From an uncultured Demequina sp. (GTDB lineage: Bacteria; Actinomycetota; Actinomycetes; Actinomycetales; Demequinaceae), in NCBI GenBank assembly GCA_937925595.1, contig CALALQ010000036.1, positions 1 through 9,746 of the forward strand: 9,746 nucleotides of DNA. Direction: 5' to 3'. The position numbers were made by a program, and so were the translations under genes. Under the pieces are notes generated by a model. It did not search any database. It was not told where the DNA came from and saw only the letters and a list, made by a program, of their open reading frames with translations. The number at the start of each line of letters is the position of its first letter. Within the stretch, counting starts at the first letter, position 1. This document shows, piece by piece, positions 7,349-9,746 of this stretch.

Positions 7349-8044
7349 GTGCGTATGTTTTATGGAAGTGAGGTCATCGGGTTACCAGAGGTGTCCGCGA
7401 TCCTTGGTGTCGGGCCGCGCCGAGCAGCGACCCTGATGCAGGCGGGGAAGATTCAGGGGCGCAAGCTGCAGTCCGGCGCGTGGATCACTCCTCCGGATGC
7501 CGTCGACCGCTACGCGCGGAGCACTCGACTCGGGCGGGGAAGGATGATGACGCCCGCGACCGCCTGGGGCGTGCTGTGGGAACTGTCCGGTCTGAAGCCC
7601 TCCTGGCTTCCGGCAAGCACTCGCTCGCGGGTCCGCGCCCACATCGCTCGCTCAGACGCGGAAGGTCTGATCCGGGCCGACGCCGGACGCACAAGCATCG
7701 GCTACTACGAAGCGGGCGACGCCGACGCGGCGAGACCGGGACTCATCCTCACGGCCCGCGCGGCAGCGGGAACCCTCCGCCTATTGAAGAGCGAACGCTA
7801 CGTCATCAACGGGTACGTCAGGAGTGGAGACCTGCACGCCTACGCGGCTGAGTGCGGCATGGTCACCGCCATCGGCGGTAGGCACGTGCTGTTTGCGAAC
7901 ACGCTCCCCATCGATTACGCCGGAAGTCACATGCCGAAGGCCGTCGTGGCTATGGACCTCGCCCGCACCACGGAGGGCCGCAGCCGAGCCAAAGCCGTGA
8001 TCGCCCTGGAGCGCCTACGGGAGGAGTGGGTGCAGGCGCAATAG
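7349..8044 (+). CDS. Helix-turn-helix protein, possible regulator
   Basis: This is a 231-aa protein whose N-terminus (about residues 9-57) reads as a MerR/excisionase-like helix-turn-helix: LPEVSAILGVGPRRAATLMQ followed by GKIQGRK and a wing-like segment AWITPPDAVDRYAR. This suggests DNA binding. The remainder is not one I recognise with certainty. Residues 66-128 contain helices around a Trp-rich segment, and residues 130-231 have an alternating beta/alpha pattern ending in MDLARTTEGRSRAKAVIALERLREEW. The late part is loosely reminiscent of helix-turn-helix antitoxins of the AbiEi type, but no partner toxin is next to it. It is transcribed divergently from tnsA with 111 bp between the starts, the classical place for a regulator. 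Start: GTG at 7349, or ATG at 7355 (two codons later); no ribosome binding site decides between them. Confidence 0.8.
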   Translation: MRMFYGSEVIGLPEVSAILGVGPRRAATLMQAGKIQGRKLQSGAWITPPDAVDRYARSTRLGRGRMMTPATAWGVLWELSGLKPSWLPASTRSRVRAHIARSDAEGLIRADAGRTSIGYYEAGDADAARPGLILTARAAAGTLRLLKSERYVINGYVRSGDLHAYAAECGMVTAIGGRHVLFANTLPIDYAGSHMPKAVVAMDLARTTEGRSRAKAVIALERLREEWVQAQ

Positions 8045-8241
8045 GCGGCGTTCGCCGGAGCGGTGCCCCACGAGCGGCGCGGCGGGCGGGCGCGCGCATG
8101 TCCCGGTCGGTCACCGCGCGAGCGACGACTGCCGGTCGTGATCGCACTTCATGGGTGCTCATCCCAGAAACCGTAGAGTGGGCCGGCCCCTCACCGTTCC
8201 AACAACTGCGAACAGTCCCGCTGAGGGTCCTCACATCGCCG

Positions 8242-8272
8242 TGACCCAGATTTCCGTGCGCACTGCGCATGG
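8242..8272 (+). promoter_or_regulatory. Shared 31-bp leader motif, copy 2 (before 8281 gene)
   Basis: This begins TGACCCA, has ATT at positions 9-11 and ends GCG-C-ACTGCGCA-T-GG, matching 24 of 31 bases of copy 1 (7275-7245, minus strand) with no gap. It stops 8 nt before the ATG at 8281, with the ribosome binding site AAGGGGG lying between. In window coordinates the two copies are inverted repeats around the helix-turn-helix gene. The rest of the gap 8045-8241 holds no gene that I can support. Confidence 0.5.
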
Positions 8273-8280
8273 AAGGGGGT

Positions 8281-8727
8281 ATGAGCACATACCCTTACAA
8301 CGACCCCCGCCCCGAGGACCTGTCCCCGCGATGGAAGGCGCGGTACGACAGAATCGCGGAGGTCACCGCGCTACTCGGACGCCTTCCCCGCCGCAGTGAC
8401 CCAGGCATCAGCCCGAGAGATGTCGCCTGGATCGCCGATCAGCGCCGTGCCCTCAACCTCACACCCGCGCAACGCTACGCGCTTGCGCAACTGCCCGGCT
8501 GGTTCGAAGGAACCCGAGACGGCGTGTGGTACGCCAGGGCCGAAGAGTTGCGCGTCTTCATCGACGCGCATGGTCGTCCTCCGCGCGTACGCGCTGAAAT
8601 GCGTGAGGAGCGGGCGCTCGGGCACTGGTATTCCCGGCAGCGTGTGGCGCTTCGGCGCGGTGAACTGCGGGCGGAGCGGACGAGTGCCCTCCTGTACGTC
8701 GTCCGTGCGCTGGACCGGGAGACTTGA
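8281..8727 (+). CDS. Protein with helicase-associated-like repeats
   Basis: A 148-aa protein with two repeats resembling the helicase-associated (HA, PF03457) domain. The second (about residues 82-143) is clearer: a helix with EELRVFIDAHGRPP, then LGHWYSRQRVALRRGEL followed by AER, matching the HA pattern hG-x-x-P, LG-x-W-x-x-x-QR, r-x-G-x-L-x-x-ER. The first (about 18-74) is degenerate but ends LTPAQRYALAQLPGW, like the end of an HA repeat. HA repeats are small three-helix units thought to bind nucleic acid; here they stand alone with no helicase domain. The ATG at 8281 is preferred over the in-frame ATG at 8269 because GGAAGGGGG (8271-8279) forms its ribosome binding site. It lies downstream of the helix-turn-helix gene and upstream of hsdM. 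Its role is unknown; DNA or RNA binding is inference. Confidence 0.78.
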   Translation: MSTYPYNDPRPEDLSPRWKARYDRIAEVTALLGRLPRRSDPGISPRDVAWIADQRRALNLTPAQRYALAQLPGWFEGTRDGVWYARAEELRVFIDAHGRPPRVRAEMREERALGHWYSRQRVALRRGELRAERTSALLYVVRALDRET

Positions 8728-8743
8728 ACTCGAAGAAGTGACG

Positions 8744-8786
8744 GACCCGGTCGCTTCGCGCAGACGACGACGCGCTGAAGCGGGTC
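8744..8786. terminator. Imperfect hairpin between 8281 gene and hsdM
   Basis: Three paired segments stack: GACCC 8744-8748 with GGGTC 8782-8786, GCTTC 8753-8757 with GAAGC 8777-8781, and GCGC 8758-8761 with GCGC 8772-8775. The left arm has a 4-nt bulge, the right arm a 1-nt bulge, and the loop is 10 nt. It starts 17 bp after the 8727 stop and ends 30 bp before the hsdM start, so a terminator or attenuator is plausible. There is no U-tract. Confidence 0.4.
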
Positions 8787-8803
8787 ACGTCGGCGACCGT
8801 GGC

Positions 8804-8809
8804 TAAGGT
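8804..8809 (+). promoter_or_regulatory. Candidate -10 box or ribosome binding site of hsdM
   Basis: TAAGGT fits TAnnnT and ends 7 nt before the GTG at 8817, the spacing expected for a leaderless transcript. The same bases contain AAGG 8 nt before the GTG, which could instead act as a ribosome binding site. The sequence alone does not decide between the two. Confidence 0.35.
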
Positions 8810-8816
8810 TGCACAC

Positions 8817-9746
8817 GTGATCACTGGTGAACTGAAAAGCAAGATCAACCTCATCTGGGACGCCTTCTGGTCGGGTGGCATCAGCAATCCACTCGAAGTC
8901 ATCGAGCAGATCACCTACCTGCTGTTCATCCGTCGTCTCGATGACATACAGACGCTCGCCGAGAAGAAGGCCCGAGTCACGGGCGCGCCGGTCGAGAACC
9001 CCGTCTTCCTGCCCGGACAGTCCGAGCTGCGGTGGAGTCACTTCAAGAACACGTCGCCTGAGGTGATGTTCACGATCGTCGGCAACGAGGTTTTTCCGTT
9101 CCTGCGTCAGATGGGCGACGGCACGACCTACAGCGAGCACATGAAGGATGCCCGCTTCACGATCGCGACGCCGGCGTTGCTGTCGAAGGTCGTCGACATG
9201 CTCGACGGCATCCCGATTGCCGACCGCGACACCAACGGCGACCTCTACGAGTACCTGCTGTCGAAGATCGCGTCGGCGGGCGTCAATGGACAGTTCCGCA
9301 CGCCGCGCCACATCATCGAGCTCATGGTGCAGATGACCGCGCCCACCCCGAGGGACGAGATCTGCGACCCCGCCTGCGGCACAGCCGGGTTCCTCGTCGC
9401 CGCATCCGAGTACGTGCGCGACACGCACGCTGACGCGCTGCTGGATGCCGAGCAACGTCGCCACTTCCACCACTCGATGTTCCACGGGTACGACTTCGAC
9501 AACGTCATGCTCCGCATCGGCAGCATGAACATGCTCATGCACGGCATCGAGTCACCTGACATTCGCTATCGCGACTCCCTCTCCGAGGGTGCAGCGGCGG
9601 ATGCCGAGAAATACACGCTCATCCTCGCCAATCCGCCGTTCGCCGGGTCGCTCGACTACGAGTCCACCGCGAAGGACCTCCAGCGCATCGTCAAGACGAA
9701 GAAGACCGAGCTGCTGTTCCTCGCCCTCTTCCTCAAGCTCCTCAAG
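8817..9746 (+). CDS. hsdM: Type I restriction-modification methylase (HsdM), partial
   Basis: This is the N-terminal 310 residues of the N6-adenine methyltransferase subunit of a type I restriction-modification system; the frame is open at the window end. The opening ITGELKSKINLIWDAF, then GGISNPLEVIEQITYLLFIRRLDD, is the typical HsdM N-terminal domain. The methylase domain starts near GQFRTPRHI (residue 158). SAM-binding motif I is DPACGTAGF (184-192) and catalytic motif IV is NPPF (272-275). HsdM modifies the host recognition site together with HsdS, and with HsdR forms the restriction complex. The GTG at 8817 fits the usual family start; an upstream in-frame GTG at 8799 lacks a ribosome binding site. 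No frameshift is seen. HsdS and HsdR would be expected beyond 9746 but are not visible. Confidence 0.93.
   Translation, partial: MITGELKSKINLIWDAFWSGGISNPLEVIEQITYLLFIRRLDDIQTLAEKKARVTGAPVENPVFLPGQSELRWSHFKNTSPEVMFTIVGNEVFPFLRQMGDGTTYSEHMKDARFTIATPALLSKVVDMLDGIPIADRDTNGDLYEYLLSKIASAGVNGQFRTPRHIIELMVQMTAPTPRDEICDPACGTAGFLVAASEYVRDTHADALLDAEQRRHFHHSMFHGYDFDNVMLRIGSMNMLMHGIESPDIRYRDSLSEGAAADAEKYTLILANPPFAGSLDYESTAKDLQRIVKTKKTELLFLALFLKLLK

Noticed and set aside
8176..8192. Near-palindrome GAG-T-GGGCCGGCCC-CTC
   Set aside because: It could be an operator or hairpin, but GC-rich palindromes of this size are common here, and no second copy was seen.
8098..8244. Possible 48-codon gene in the 8045-8280 gap
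   Set aside because: No ribosome binding site, no recognisable composition, and it ends inside the shared 31-bp leader motif.
8753..8786. Possible third copy of the shared leader motif on the - strand
   Set aside because: It shares TGACCC, a GCGCGT-like block and CTGCGC, but only with gaps. It points away from hsdM and lies in a hairpin that explains the composition.
8475..9542. 355-codon open frame on the - strand
   Set aside because: Antisense to the 8281 gene and hsdM. Its translation is Val/Arg/Asp-rich without motifs, while the opposite strand encodes HsdM motifs I and IV.

Overview
The window is high-GC DNA with GTG starts, tightly packed genes and little intergenic space, which fits an actinomycete (Actinomycetota). 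A relative of Microbacteriaceae is a guess from overall style, not shown by any marker gene. It is an accessory region: most of it is a complete Tn7-like transposition operon, flanked by unknown genes and the start of a type I restriction-modification locus.

Layout. 1-1573 (+ strand): a small unknown gene (100-375), a 169-bp gap holding a tRNA-like T-arm motif, and an unknown 342-residue protein (545-1573). A 12-bp-stem hairpin at 1587-1620 separates this from the convergent operon. 7237-1639 (- strand): four genes in the order tnsA, tnsB, tnsC, tniQ, with gaps of 17 bp and 12 bp and then a 4-nt stop/start overlap. TnsA has PD-(D/E)xK nuclease residues, TnsB has a DDE triad with exactly 35 residues between the last two acids, and TnsC has intact Walker motifs. 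TniQ has an N-terminal TniQ domain followed by an array of zinc ribbons. 7349-8044 (+): a helix-turn-helix protein divergent from tnsA. 8281-8727 (+): a small protein with two helicase-associated-like repeats. 8817-9746 (+): the first 310 residues of a type I DNA methyltransferase (HsdM), cut by the window edge.

How the parts fit. By analogy with Tn7, TnsB should bind the element ends and join 3' ends, TnsA should cut the 5' strands to allow cut-and-paste movement, TnsC should bridge transposase and target, and TniQ should choose the target. No TnsE, second TniQ/TnsD, Cas gene or CRISPR array is visible, so target choice probably rests on the one TniQ, whose zinc-ribbon array is the most unusual part of the window. 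I could not identify the element ends.

The other noteworthy signal is a 31-bp sequence shared (24/31, no gaps) between the leader of tnsA and the leader of the 8281 gene. It lies 7 and 8 nt before the two start codons, in the same orientation relative to each gene, so it forms an inverted repeat around the helix-turn-helix gene. It could be a common operator or promoter, or a transposase-binding or end sequence.
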